From positions 1-34,082 of the IMG/VR virus record IMGVR_UViG_3300004151_000024: a stretch of 34,082 nt of DNA; one strand, written 5' to 3'. Shown here one piece after another: positions 1 to 7,436 of this stretch. Within the stretch, counting starts at the first letter, position 1. Each line of letters opens with the position of its first letter. Source of the stretch: a virus. The notes under the pieces are model-generated. The model did not search any database and had not been told where the DNA came from. It saw only the letters and a program-made list of their open reading frames with translations. The position numbers and the translations under genes are program-made.

Positions 1-3000
1 GCCACACGCTCAAGCGCCGCCGCGTGAACAGCTTCCGCTTCCGCCGCCGCTTTGGCAGCCGCCGCCTGTTCAACCGCCGCCGCCGCCGCATCGCGGGCAG
101 CGTCCGCCGCCGCCCCGATTTCCGGGGACATGTCGCCAAACGCCGCAACCACCTCTGAAACCTGATCCGGCCCCAAGCCATCAAACAGGCCTTTCAGCCG
201 GGCAGACAGCAATTCCGCCGCCTGCCCCGGCTCATCACCAGCGGCAGCCAGTTCCGCCATGTTGGACTGATATTCCGCCACCATGGCGGAAACCTCATTC
301 AGATACCCCTTGCCGCTCGCCTCATTTATCTGACTGGCCAGACTATCGCGCAGGGTCTGGCGTACCCGCTCTTTCGCGGCCGCGAATGCGCCCTCTACAT
401 CCGCACCCATTTCCACGCCGCTCTCGCGGGCAGCAACAAGCGCCCTGTCCAAGTCTGCCAAGGCAGCCGCGAACGGCCCTACCGCCTTTTGCGGCTCCAC
501 CAGCCGGGCAATCGCGCCCCGGAAATCATCGGTCAATTCGACCGTATCCAGCCCCAGCCGCGCCGCCTGTTCACCGGCTGATTTGAAGGTGGCGACCATG
601 CTGGATACCTGCGCCTCCACCTCCCCAACCGCTTCCGCCGGATCAAAAATCTTGCGAAACGTCGCGGCGAAATTCAGATCAGCCAAGGCGCTTTCCATGT
701 CAGAAAAATCGACATTGGCAATTGCGGTGGACATATCCGCCGGTAGCTGATCCTGCACAGCGGTGCGGAATTGGTCCGCAAACCACTTCACAAGATCAGC
801 CGCCCCGGCTTCATCCGCGCTGAAATTGGCGGCAGCCCCATTATATTCCGCCCTCACCCCCTCTCTGTTGCCCACCCGCACCACGGCAGACCCGCCGACA
901 CTCACCCCATCCGCCAAACCATTGAACAGGGCCGCCAGCTGCTTGACGCCATCCGCCAAGCTTCCGGCCGTGTCCCGGTTCTCTTGGCTGAACTTTTTCC
1001 CGGTCATGCCGCCGATGGTGACGCCGCCGGTAGACAGATCAATCGTTGCATTGCCTTCCTTGTCGGAAGGCTTTTTCTTGAACAGGCCCGCGACAGCGGA
1101 GCCCGCAAAGCCGCCCAGGATCGCACCCACGGGACCGCCAGCCATACCCAGGATAGTACCAATCGCAGAACCGCCGATGCCGCCAGCGACAGACCCCAGA
1201 AGCCCGGTAATCTGCCCCGTCTTACCACCACCCAACCCCAGCAAGGACGCGGCACCCATGCCGACCGCGCCCCACGGGGCCGAACCAAGACCCCCGGCAA
1301 TGGCGTCCGACATGCCGGAAGATAGCCCCAAGTCGTTAAACGCGACTTCCCATATTTTGTCCTGAATTCCCTGTCCTAACGACAAGGAAGACCAGTTGAG
1401 CCCCGACAAGCCGCCAAGGCCCCCGATACCCGCCTGACCACCTGGGGCAGTACCGACACCCGCGAGGGACAGGACGCTAGACGCCGAACCACCACCCGCC
1501 GCCGGCAGGGCCGACGCAGGGGCAAACATCGGACGGATAACCGCCTCAGCCGCCAGCCGGGCAAAGGTCTTACGACCCCATGACAGGATATCGTCAAAGA
1601 AACTCTTGATACCGCCGCCGTCGAAGATCTTATCGAAGGCATCCGCGCCGATATCAACCATGTCATCGGCCAATTCCTGCGCCGCCCGGCGGGTTTCATC
1701 CGCCGCTTCTTTCTCCACCTCCGCCCGCGCCTCTACCGCGTCCTTATTGTCCTGTATCGCCTTTTCGCGGTCATACAGCGCACCAGCCTCCCGCCGGATC
1801 GCCGCCGCCTGTTCATCCGTAACCTTAATGCCAGCCTGCCGGGCGGTTTCTTCCGCCCGCAACAAAGCCGTGTGAATGGTGCGCTCCCGCGCCGTCAAAC
1901 CCAGGCTTTCGCGCTCATCCGTCAGGCTGGCAATTTGCCGGTCAATGGCTGCCGTGGCTTCACGCTGCTTTTCGGTCGCCCGTTCGGTTTCAGCCGCCAC
2001 GCGCTTTACCTCTTGCGCCTTTGCCTTTGCCGCCGCCGTCGCAGCCTTCTCCGCCGCCGCCGCTGCTTCCGTGGCCTGCTTTGCCTCGACCACAGCAACA
2101 GCCTTTGCACGCTCCGCCGCTATTTCGTCGTCGGTGGCCTTCATCCCGGCCGCCGTCAGCTTCTTTTTTAGCTCCGCTTCCGCCTTATCAGCGGCTTCCT
2201 GTTGCTCCCGTATGTCCTGCTTCGTCTGCGCAAGCTCAAGCTCCCGCTTCCGCTCCGCATCAAGGCCGGCGAAGATCGCCGCCCGCCGCTTCGCATCCGC
2301 CGCCGCCTTTTCTTCCGCCGCCTTCTTGCGGGCTTCATCATCCTTGACGGCTTGCGCCGCATCGGCCTTTTCGCGGTCTGCAATGTCCTTGCGCAAGGCA
2401 AGGATTTCATTTGCCTTGATCCGCAACCCAGGCACATCCAGCGACGCCGCCAGTTGTTCCGTGACGACCTTACCACCGGTCCAATCCGCGAAAGTCTTCT
2501 CAAGCTCCGCCAAGTCTGCTTTGAGCGCGCCCAAATCCAGCCGGGCACCGCTCAACGCATCCAGGTTTTTCGCGGCAATGCCCAATCTCTCGGCGATAAA
2601 GCCCGTAGCACCTACAGCACCATCGAGCTTCGCAAGGAAATTATCCCACGCATTGCCAAGCGTCGCCCCAGCCGCGCCGATGGATTTTGGCGCTTCCGCC
2701 GCCCGCTTGGCGATTTCATCAGATTGCTTCATCAAGGATGCATAAACATCCTGCGATAAAACCTTGCCTTCCAGCACGGCCGCCCGCAATTCACCGGGCA
2801 ACATCCCCATGCCGTCCGCAATCGCGTTCGCAACCGCCGGTATGTTTTCCAGCAGGCTGTTCAGTTCTTCCGCCCGCAAGACACCGGAATTCATGCCCTG
2901 CGCAAATTGCGTTAAGCCATATTTCATAGCTTCCGTTGACGCGCCCGAAAGGCGACCAAGCTGCATCACCGTGGTTTCCAGCTTGATCAGGTCGCTATTA

Positions 3001-3488
3001 ATGACGCCCAACGATTTGGCCGTCAGCACCAGACGGCCGAACACATCAACCGTTTCCTTCATGGCAACGCCTTGGCGTTGCGCAAGCGCATAAAGCTCTT
3101 GCTGTACCGCCACCGCATCGCCAGAGGCGCGCGTCATATCCTTGATCCTGGCAGAAATCAGCCGCATGTCATCGGCGCGCGTGACGGCATCCTTCAGGAC
3201 CGCCGCCAGCCCACCGATACCGCCGATTGCCACAGCAGCGGCGGGGGCAATCCCCAGCAAGCTGGACCCCACGCCACCAAAAGACCCGCCAGCAGAGGCA
3301 GCAGAAGCGGCACCACGGCGCAGAGCGCCGTCTAACTCTGACGTACCAGCGGCCGCCGAATGCATGGACCTTTCGATACGCTTCGCGGCCGCCTCACCAT
3401 CCGCCCCGATACCACGCAGCGCGGCCGCCGCCTTCTCTGCATCCTTCACGCCCAAGCGGACATATACGGCGCGTTCGGCTGCTGCCAT
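1..3488 (-). CDS. Tail tape measure protein, N-terminal part (gene runs off left end)
   Basis: Sets tail length and is thought to assist DNA ejection in long-tailed phages. The ATG at 3488 follows an AGGAG site and starts just after the tail chaperone stop. The 1162 visible codons show an N-terminal region typical of tape measures (residues about 1-260), a long Ala/Glu/Lys-rich coiled-coil stretch (about 330-600), and a Gly/Ala-rich hydrophobic segment (about 730-803) that could insert in the host membrane. No stop is reached before base 1. The last ~100 residues resemble the piece that enters at 34082, so the gene carries an internal duplication and most likely continues there on a circular map. 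The whole protein would be near 1590 residues. The family call is strong; the circular continuation is inference. Confidence 0.88.
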   Translation of the reverse strand, partial: MAAAERAVYVRLGVKDAEKAAAALRGIGADGEAAAKRIERSMHSAAAGTSELDGALRRGAASAASAGGSFGGVGSSLLGIAPAAAVAIGGIGGLAAVLKDAVTRADDMRLISARIKDMTRASGDAVAVQQELYALAQRQGVAMKETVDVFGRLVLTAKSLGVINSDLIKLETTVMQLGRLSGASTEAMKYGLTQFAQGMNSGVLRAEELNSLLENIPAVANAIADGMGMLPGELRAAVLEGKVLSQDVYASLMKQSDEIAKRAAEAPKSIGAAGATLGNAWDNFLAKLDGAVGATGFIAERLGIAAKNLDALSGARLDLGALKADLAELEKTFADWTGGKVVTEQLAASLDVPGLRIKANEILALRKDIADREKADAAQAVKDDEARKKAAEEKAAADAKRRAAIFAGLDAERKRELELAQTKQDIREQQEAADKAEAELKKKLTAAGMKATDDEIAAERAKAVAVVEAKQATEAAAAAEKAATAAAKAKAQEVKRVAAETERATEKQREATAAIDRQIASLTDERESLGLTARERTIHTALLRAEETARQAGIKVTDEQAAAIRREAGALYDREKAIQDNKDAVEARAEVEKEAADETRRAAQELADDMVDIGADAFDKIFDGGGIKSFFDDILSWGRKTFARLAAEAVIRPMFAPASALPAAGGGSASSVLSLAGVGTAPGGQAGIGGLGGLSGLNWSSLSLGQGIQDKIWEVAFNDLGLSSGMSDAIAGGLGSAPWGAVGMGAASLLGLGGGKTGQITGLLGSVAGGIGGSAIGTILGMAGGPVGAILGGFAGSAVAGLFKKKPSDKEGNATIDLSTGGVTIGGMTGKKFSQENRDTAGSLADGVKQLAALFNGLADGVSVGGSAVVRVGNREGVRAEYNGAAANFSADEAGAADLVKWFADQFRTAVQDQLPADMSTAIANVDFSDMESALADLNFAATFRKIFDPAEAVGEVEAQVSSMVATFKSAGEQAARLGLDTVELTDDFRGAIARLVEPQKAVGPFAAALADLDRALVAARESGVEMGADVEGAFAAAKERVRQTLRDSLASQINEASGKGYLNEVSAMVAEYQSNMAELAAAGDEPGQAAELLSARLKGLFDGLGPDQVSEVVAAFGDMSPEIGAAADAARDAAAAAVEQAAAAKAAAEAEAVHAAALERV

Positions 3489-3499
3489 CTCTCACACTC

Positions 3500-3763
3500 C
3501 TATTGTCTCTTGGGGCGCATCTCCGCCGCTATCGCCTCCATCTGGCGGAGCGCATCAAAAAGCGCGGCCGGCTGATCCGCCGGCCCGCCAGCAAAGGGCA
3601 GGGTGCGCCCGCCCCCCATGCCATCGCCCCACCAAGCGCGGAACAGCGACAGCGCGGCCAAATCATCGGCCGTCAAAACGTGCATGGGGTGGACCCTCAG
3701 CACGGACCACCCGTATTCGGGAAACGACCATGGATCATGGGTTGGGTTATCTGGCGTATGCAC
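3500..3763 (-). CDS. Tail assembly chaperone, downstream (T-like) part
   Basis: An 87-residue frame lies between the main tail chaperone and the tape measure, the position of lambda T or the small downstream chaperone of gene transfer agents. It can start at GTG 3763, but the frame stays open upstream to 3841, after a TGA at 3844-3842. It overlaps the end of the preceding gene in the -1 frame. It may therefore be made wholly or partly as a frameshift extension of that gene. Visible features are a Trp-rich middle and a helical C-terminus ending in basic residues. It stops with TAG at 3502-3500, showing that amber works as a stop in this phage. The AGGAG next to that stop serves the tape-measure start. 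Confidence 0.7.
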   Translation of the reverse strand: MHTPDNPTHDPWSFPEYGWSVLRVHPMHVLTADDLAALSLFRAWWGDGMGGGRTLPFAGGPADQPAALFDALRQMEAIAAEMRPKRQ

Positions 3764-3813
3764 CTCCCCCCCGGCGAAATGATCCTCAAACGCCGACCAG
3801 ATCAGGGAGAGGG

Positions 3814-4479
3814 TTAGCGCTTTACTTTTGCGGGGGACGGCTCAATCAGACCCGCAATCAGGCCGCCGAACTCCGCCAAATGCTCTGTGCGGACGTGCGA
3901 CAGCAGGCTATCGGGCACGGTGCCATCCGGCCGCCGCCGGAACTTCACCGGCTCCCCGCCACCATCGCTCAACCCTTCCCAGCCGGTGATAAACATCCGG
4001 GCAGCCACAAGGCCACGCTTTGCAACGTAGGCCGCCCGATCCGCGCACATGTCCGCATATTGCGGCCAATGGTCCGCAATCACCGATTCAACCGCCCGGA
4101 TTTCCGGCACCGGGGCAAAGGCTTTCAGATAGGCCGCCAAAAAATCATCTTCCGACCCGGCGAATTCACCGCCGCGCACCTGTTCATAAAAAGCTTCTAT
4201 CCCGGCCACATGCTGGGCAATCAACGCCAGCAGGTAATCACGACGCTCCGCATCGTCCGCATCGGACAGGATCGCCCGCACCCCAGACGCCAGCGCGCCC
4301 AACAGGTCAATTTCGGAATGCTGGCGGGCACCCACACGGGCCAGCGCCCGCTTGAATTCCACCCGGTCCGACACCGTGGGGACCCGGTAAAAATAGGTGG
4401 TGCGCGCATCTTCCGGCAGCGCCTTATGGCCCGCCGGGACGAAGGACAGCCCCCGCTTCGGATCATGCACGATATCCAT
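3814..4479 (-). CDS. Tail assembly chaperone (lambda G-like)
   Basis: A 221-residue protein between the tail tube and the tape measure, where G-type chaperones bind and stabilise the tape measure during tail assembly. The ATG at 4479 was chosen because it lies one base after the tail tube stop (4483-4481), behind a G-rich site. The sequence is mostly helical and acidic. It has a central helix-rich region (residues about 60-150) and a basic C-terminus. Near the end the frame passes through a five-C run (3836-3832) and an A-rich stretch, where slippage by -1 would enter the downstream reading frame. Assignment rests on position, size and the overlapping frame rather than on a clear motif. Confidence 0.72.
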   Translation of the reverse strand: MDIVHDPKRGLSFVPAGHKALPEDARTTYFYRVPTVSDRVEFKRALARVGARQHSEIDLLGALASGVRAILSDADDAERRDYLLALIAQHVAGIEAFYEQVRGGEFAGSEDDFLAAYLKAFAPVPEIRAVESVIADHWPQYADMCADRAAYVAKRGLVAARMFITGWEGLSDGGGEPVKFRRRPDGTVPDSLLSHVRTEHLAEFGGLIAGLIEPSPAKVKR

Positions 4480-4480
4480 A

Positions 4481-5629
4481 TCAACCCACCCAGAGGAAAA
4501 GACCGGCATTGCGCTCCGACGCTTGCAGCGTCAGACCCTCATGCATCACGCCCTTGATATCGGTTTCTTCAGGCCCGACTTTGGAAACCAGATTGGGGCA
4601 ATAGATGCTGATCATCTGCCCCGGTGTATCACCCCACGCCGTCCAAAAATCACGCGGCGCACGGGAAAGCCACGTCCCGAATTCGTCGCGCTCGCTCAAG
4701 CGCCCAAGGCGCGGGTTAACTTTGATTTCAAGCAAACGCTCCGTCACGCGGCTGAAATCGTACCCGCTCGCGGACTGCGGGTTATCCAAGGTCTGAACAG
4801 AGCCCCCAAAGGCAACATCCAGCTTGGTAACGGGCGTTGCCCGACCGGCGAAATAAACCGCCGCTCCCAGCCAGGGCAGGGGCGTGCCCGGCTGGAATGT
4901 CGGTTCACCCGGATCAGCCACCTCTGTTTCAGGCAGCAGTCCGCCCACCAGGTCGAAATTCAGCCGACCGGGGCCGCGCACCGGCAGTTCGATAGCGACC
5001 GTGCCAGCAACACCCGGAATGATATCCAGTTTTGCCGAACCCGCCAGCGCCCGCCGCCAGCGCGCGAGCGTGATGGTGCGCGCACCCGTGGATATCGGCC
5101 GGTAGACATTGCCAGCCGGCACCGCGAAAGCGGCATTGGCCGCCGGGACGGGATCGAATGCCGGATAGACCGTCACCACCGACGCCGCCACCGCCGCCAC
5201 TACGCGCCGTTGCCCGGCCACGGTGATCGGCATCCCGCGCACGATGCCGGCCACATCGGACAGCGTGGCCGCGGTGGCGGTCAAAGCCGTCACCGTGCCT
5301 GTTTTGGCCGCCGTCAGACCAGTACGGCCAAAGGCGCACGCCTCAAGCAGCGGCCCCCATGCGGGGGGCGTGCCCGTCGCAGCCGCCGCCGCACCCACAC
5401 CCTTCAAAAGCGCCGTACCCTTGAACGGCCGCGTGCCGCCGGCCGGAAGGTCGGGGGACTTATCCAGGCCGCCGGTATATTCATTGGTCGACACCGTTTC
5501 AAAATTGCCAGGGGCCTGGACATCCTCCAGCGCCACCAGGGCGGTAGCATAGGCTGGCGGGACAGCGACGCCGGCCGTCGTTTCAAAGGCCGCGCCCACC
5601 ACTTGGTTGCGCGTCAAGTAATCAGACAT
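4481..5629 (-). CDS. Major tail tube protein
   Basis: A 382-residue protein directly upstream of the tail chaperones, the conserved site of the tail tube subunit in long non-contractile tails. It opens with a typical 'MSDYLTRNQVVGAAFET' start and has a Gly/Ala/Thr/Val-rich beta pattern throughout. An inserted stretch at about residues 130-170 has several Ala/Val/Thr repeats and may be an Ig-like outer domain. The ATG at 5629 follows a GGAGGGG site; a longer frame to 5665 has no better site. A terminator-like hairpin lies immediately upstream (5639-5676), which may separate or attenuate expression of this abundant structural protein. Confidence 0.75.
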   Translation of the reverse strand: MSDYLTRNQVVGAAFETTAGVAVPPAYATALVALEDVQAPGNFETVSTNEYTGGLDKSPDLPAGGTRPFKGTALLKGVGAAAAATGTPPAWGPLLEACAFGRTGLTAAKTGTVTALTATAATLSDVAGIVRGMPITVAGQRRVVAAVAASVVTVYPAFDPVPAANAAFAVPAGNVYRPISTGARTITLARWRRALAGSAKLDIIPGVAGTVAIELPVRGPGRLNFDLVGGLLPETEVADPGEPTFQPGTPLPWLGAAVYFAGRATPVTKLDVAFGGSVQTLDNPQSASGYDFSRVTERLLEIKVNPRLGRLSERDEFGTWLSRAPRDFWTAWGDTPGQMISIYCPNLVSKVGPEETDIKGVMHEGLTLQASERNAGLFLWVG

Positions 5630-5638
5630 GACCCCTCC

Positions 5639-5676
5639 AAAAAACAAAAAGGGCGCACCCGCCACCGGGGACGCCC
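5639..5676 (-). terminator. Terminator or attenuator before the tail tube gene
   Basis: Read on the minus strand, a GC-rich imperfect hairpin (5676-5651) is followed by a T-rich run with one interrupting G (5650-5639). This is a good intrinsic terminator shape. It sits inside the late gene order, only about 10 bp before the tail tube start codon, so it would act as a partial terminator or as an RNA processing and stability element. Confidence 0.6.
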
Positions 5677-5708
5677 CACCATTTCAAAACCCAGGCGGCA
5701 CTTACCGC

Positions 5709-6134
5709 CTACACCGGCTCATAAACCCGGATGCGGAAATCCAGCACCCAAACGGAATAGAGCCTCCCGTCATTCAATGTGACCTCGACCGGATCAGCCG
5801 ATCCGGCATAGCGCACATCAACCGCAGCGCCGCCCAAGGTCGGATCACCCCCGGCACCACGCGCGAACAGGGACCGCACACGCCAGCGCAGCGCCCGCCG
5901 GGCCTCACCCACCGCGACGCCATCACCGCCCGCCACGAACAAGCCCACGCTTACGCGGATATCGACAGCATCCGCGCCGGTATCGGCAAGGTCGATATCG
6001 TCACCGCCATCAACCTGCACCACCGCCGGCATTTCCTCCGGCTGCAGTTCGAAATCAGGATTGCGGAACGCCTTCACCGCCCCCGTCAGCCGGTCAAAAA
6101 AAGCGGCAAGCGCCAATTCCTGCGGATCATCCAT
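5709..6134 (-). CDS. Phage minor tail / tail completion protein
   Basis: A 141-residue acidic protein in the slot of lambda U or tail terminator proteins, between head-tail connector genes and the tail tube. The ATG at 6134 overlaps the end of the upstream gene by 8 bp. An N-terminal helix is followed by alternating beta strands and ends in 'YSVWVLDFRIRVYEPV', a pattern common in tail terminator folds. No catalytic motif is present. The role is inferred from order and fold pattern. Confidence 0.6.
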   Translation of the reverse strand: MDDPQELALAAFFDRLTGAVKAFRNPDFELQPEEMPAVVQVDGGDDIDLADTGADAVDIRVSVGLFVAGGDGVAVGEARRALRWRVRSLFARGAGGDPTLGGAAVDVRYAGSADPVEVTLNDGRLYSVWVLDFRIRVYEPV

Positions 6135-6786
6135 CAGCACCCCCCAACGCGCGCGAAAGGGAGCGGACAAGGGCGGCCGCCCCACGATCCGGCACCCCGG
6201 CCATATCCACCCGCCGCCGCATCGTCACGCGACGAACCAATATGGCAATGATCGTGGCACGAGCACCGGCCCTGTAACCGCCGCTCTTGTTCGCCTTACC
6301 TTCCCGCCGCACAAACAGGTATCGCCCCCCGGTGATGGGGATCAGTTCCAGGCGCGGATCAGTGCCCAGCCCCCCAAGCGCCCGCTTGTCCTTTGCCAAG
6401 CGACGGGAAACACCCTTAACCGGCATGACCATGTATTTACCCAGGTCATCACCCCCGCCAGCCTTGGGGCGCATGACCGCCCCCGCGACGTGGGGCGCAA
6501 GGTAGTCAACAAAGTCATCACCCTTGCCCCGCCCCAAGACGGAATAGACGATGGACCGAAAACCAGTGCGCCGCCCCTCGTTTTCATAATCCTTGGACCG
6601 GATCGCCTTGACGTGACGGGCACCACCCTTACCGGGCAGCCCCGCCCGCACCCGCGCCCGCACTTCCGTTTTGACCAGGCCGATAGCGTCTTTGGTGGCG
6701 ACGACTTGCGCACGCACAATGGCCCGCGCTTCCGCCTCCATTTGCTCGCCAAGCCGCCCCTCCCGCGTCGCCGTCAGTGCTGTCAT
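6127..6786 (-). CDS. Phage protein of the DUF6441 type (head-tail connector region)
   Basis: A basic 219-residue protein between the small head-tail joining protein and the tail completion protein. The region around residues 65-130 (YSVLGRGKGDDFVDYLAPH) and the later 'RYLFVRREGKANKSGG' resemble the DUF6441 family found at this place in alphaproteobacterial siphophages; this is from memory, without a search. Its position matches that of minor tail protein Z of lambda. The start ATG (6786) overlaps the preceding stop as ATGA, indicating translational coupling. Confidence 0.6.
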   Translation of the reverse strand: MTALTATREGRLGEQMEAEARAIVRAQVVATKDAIGLVKTEVRARVRAGLPGKGGARHVKAIRSKDYENEGRRTGFRSIVYSVLGRGKGDDFVDYLAPHVAGAVMRPKAGGGDDLGKYMVMPVKGVSRRLAKDKRALGGLGTDPRLELIPITGGRYLFVRREGKANKSGGYRAGARATIIAILVRRVTMRRRVDMAGVPDRGAAALVRSLSRALGGADG

Positions 6787-7112
6787 TGCCGCGCCCCAAA
6801 CGTGGCCAGCACCTCCAAGCCGTCACCGGACGGACGGACGGCGTTCACCGCCCACCGCCCGGCCCACGGCCCCGCCATGATTTCCAGCACGTCACCCCGC
6901 GCCCACGGCCGCATCCCCGGCACAGCCGGCCATTGCGCCGTCAACCCCCGCGACGGCGCCCCCATACCAGGGGCACCACCCGGCCGGTTTTCTTCCTCCG
7001 TCACCAACACCAAGGGCAGCGCCGTGACGCCGCCGCCGCCGTGCCGATACTCACCCTCCACCGCGCCGGACGACCGGTACAGCGGAACCAGATCAGACGG
7101 CGCAAACATCAT
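6783..7112 (-). CDS. Small head-tail joining protein
   Basis: A 109-residue protein coupled to its neighbours by overlaps at both ends (ATGATG at 7112-7107, and TGA/ATG at 6786-6783). Its size, beta-rich character and place right after the capsid genes match lambda FII-like or gp6-type connectors that close the head and receive the tail. The middle is Gly/Pro-rich and probably a loop. The C-terminal part, 'MAGPWAGRWAVNAVRPSG', has the strand-turn-strand look of such connectors. Function is inferred from position. Confidence 0.5.
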   Translation of the reverse strand: MMFAPSDLVPLYRSSGAVEGEYRHGGGGVTALPLVLVTEEENRPGGAPGMGAPSRGLTAQWPAVPGMRPWARGDVLEIMAGPWAGRWAVNAVRPSGDGLEVLATFGARQ

Positions 7113-7369
7113 GACGCCTTCGCACCCTTGGCGCGACCAGCCGCCAGATCAGACGGCAGAGCATCACCCGCCACCGTTTCAGACGGCGGGGCATCACCCG
7201 CCACAACCTCCACGCCGTGGTATTTATTCCATTCAGCTTCCGTGGGCTGGCCCACCTGCCCACGGTGCCAGAATGCCCTCGCAACGTTTTCCGGCATTTC
7301 CAGCATCTGGCCAGCTTCTAACGCGACACCGCCCGGCCCGACACAACCAGACACCACAATCACCAGCAT
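7109..7369 (-). CDS. Small phage protein downstream of the capsid gene
   Basis: An 86-residue acidic protein between the capsid gene and the head-tail joining protein. The N-terminus is hydrophobic. It contains 'MLEMPENVARAFWHRGQV', like the short capsid-adjacent proteins of many siphophages, followed by a low-complexity tail in which a GDAPPS/GDALPS motif is nearly repeated. The end overlaps the next start. No function is known to me; involvement in head completion is only a positional guess. Confidence 0.5.
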   Translation of the reverse strand: MLVIVVSGCVGPGGVALEAGQMLEMPENVARAFWHRGQVGQPTEAEWNKYHGVEVVAGDAPPSETVAGDALPSDLAAGRAKGAKAS

Positions 7370-7384
7370 GATACCCCCTTAAAA

Positions 7385-7411
7385 TGGCGAAAGCCGGCCA
7401 CAAGGCCGGCT
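7385..7411 (-). terminator. Weak terminator after the capsid gene
   Basis: A perfect 8-bp stem (AGCCGGCC/GGCCGGCT at 7392-7399 and 7404-7411, 4-nt loop) follows the capsid stop. On the minus strand it leads into a mixed T-rich stretch. It probably reduces transcription into the connector genes relative to capsid. Confidence 0.45.
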
Positions 7412-7436
7412 CGCAGACAACCACAGCGCCGCCAGA

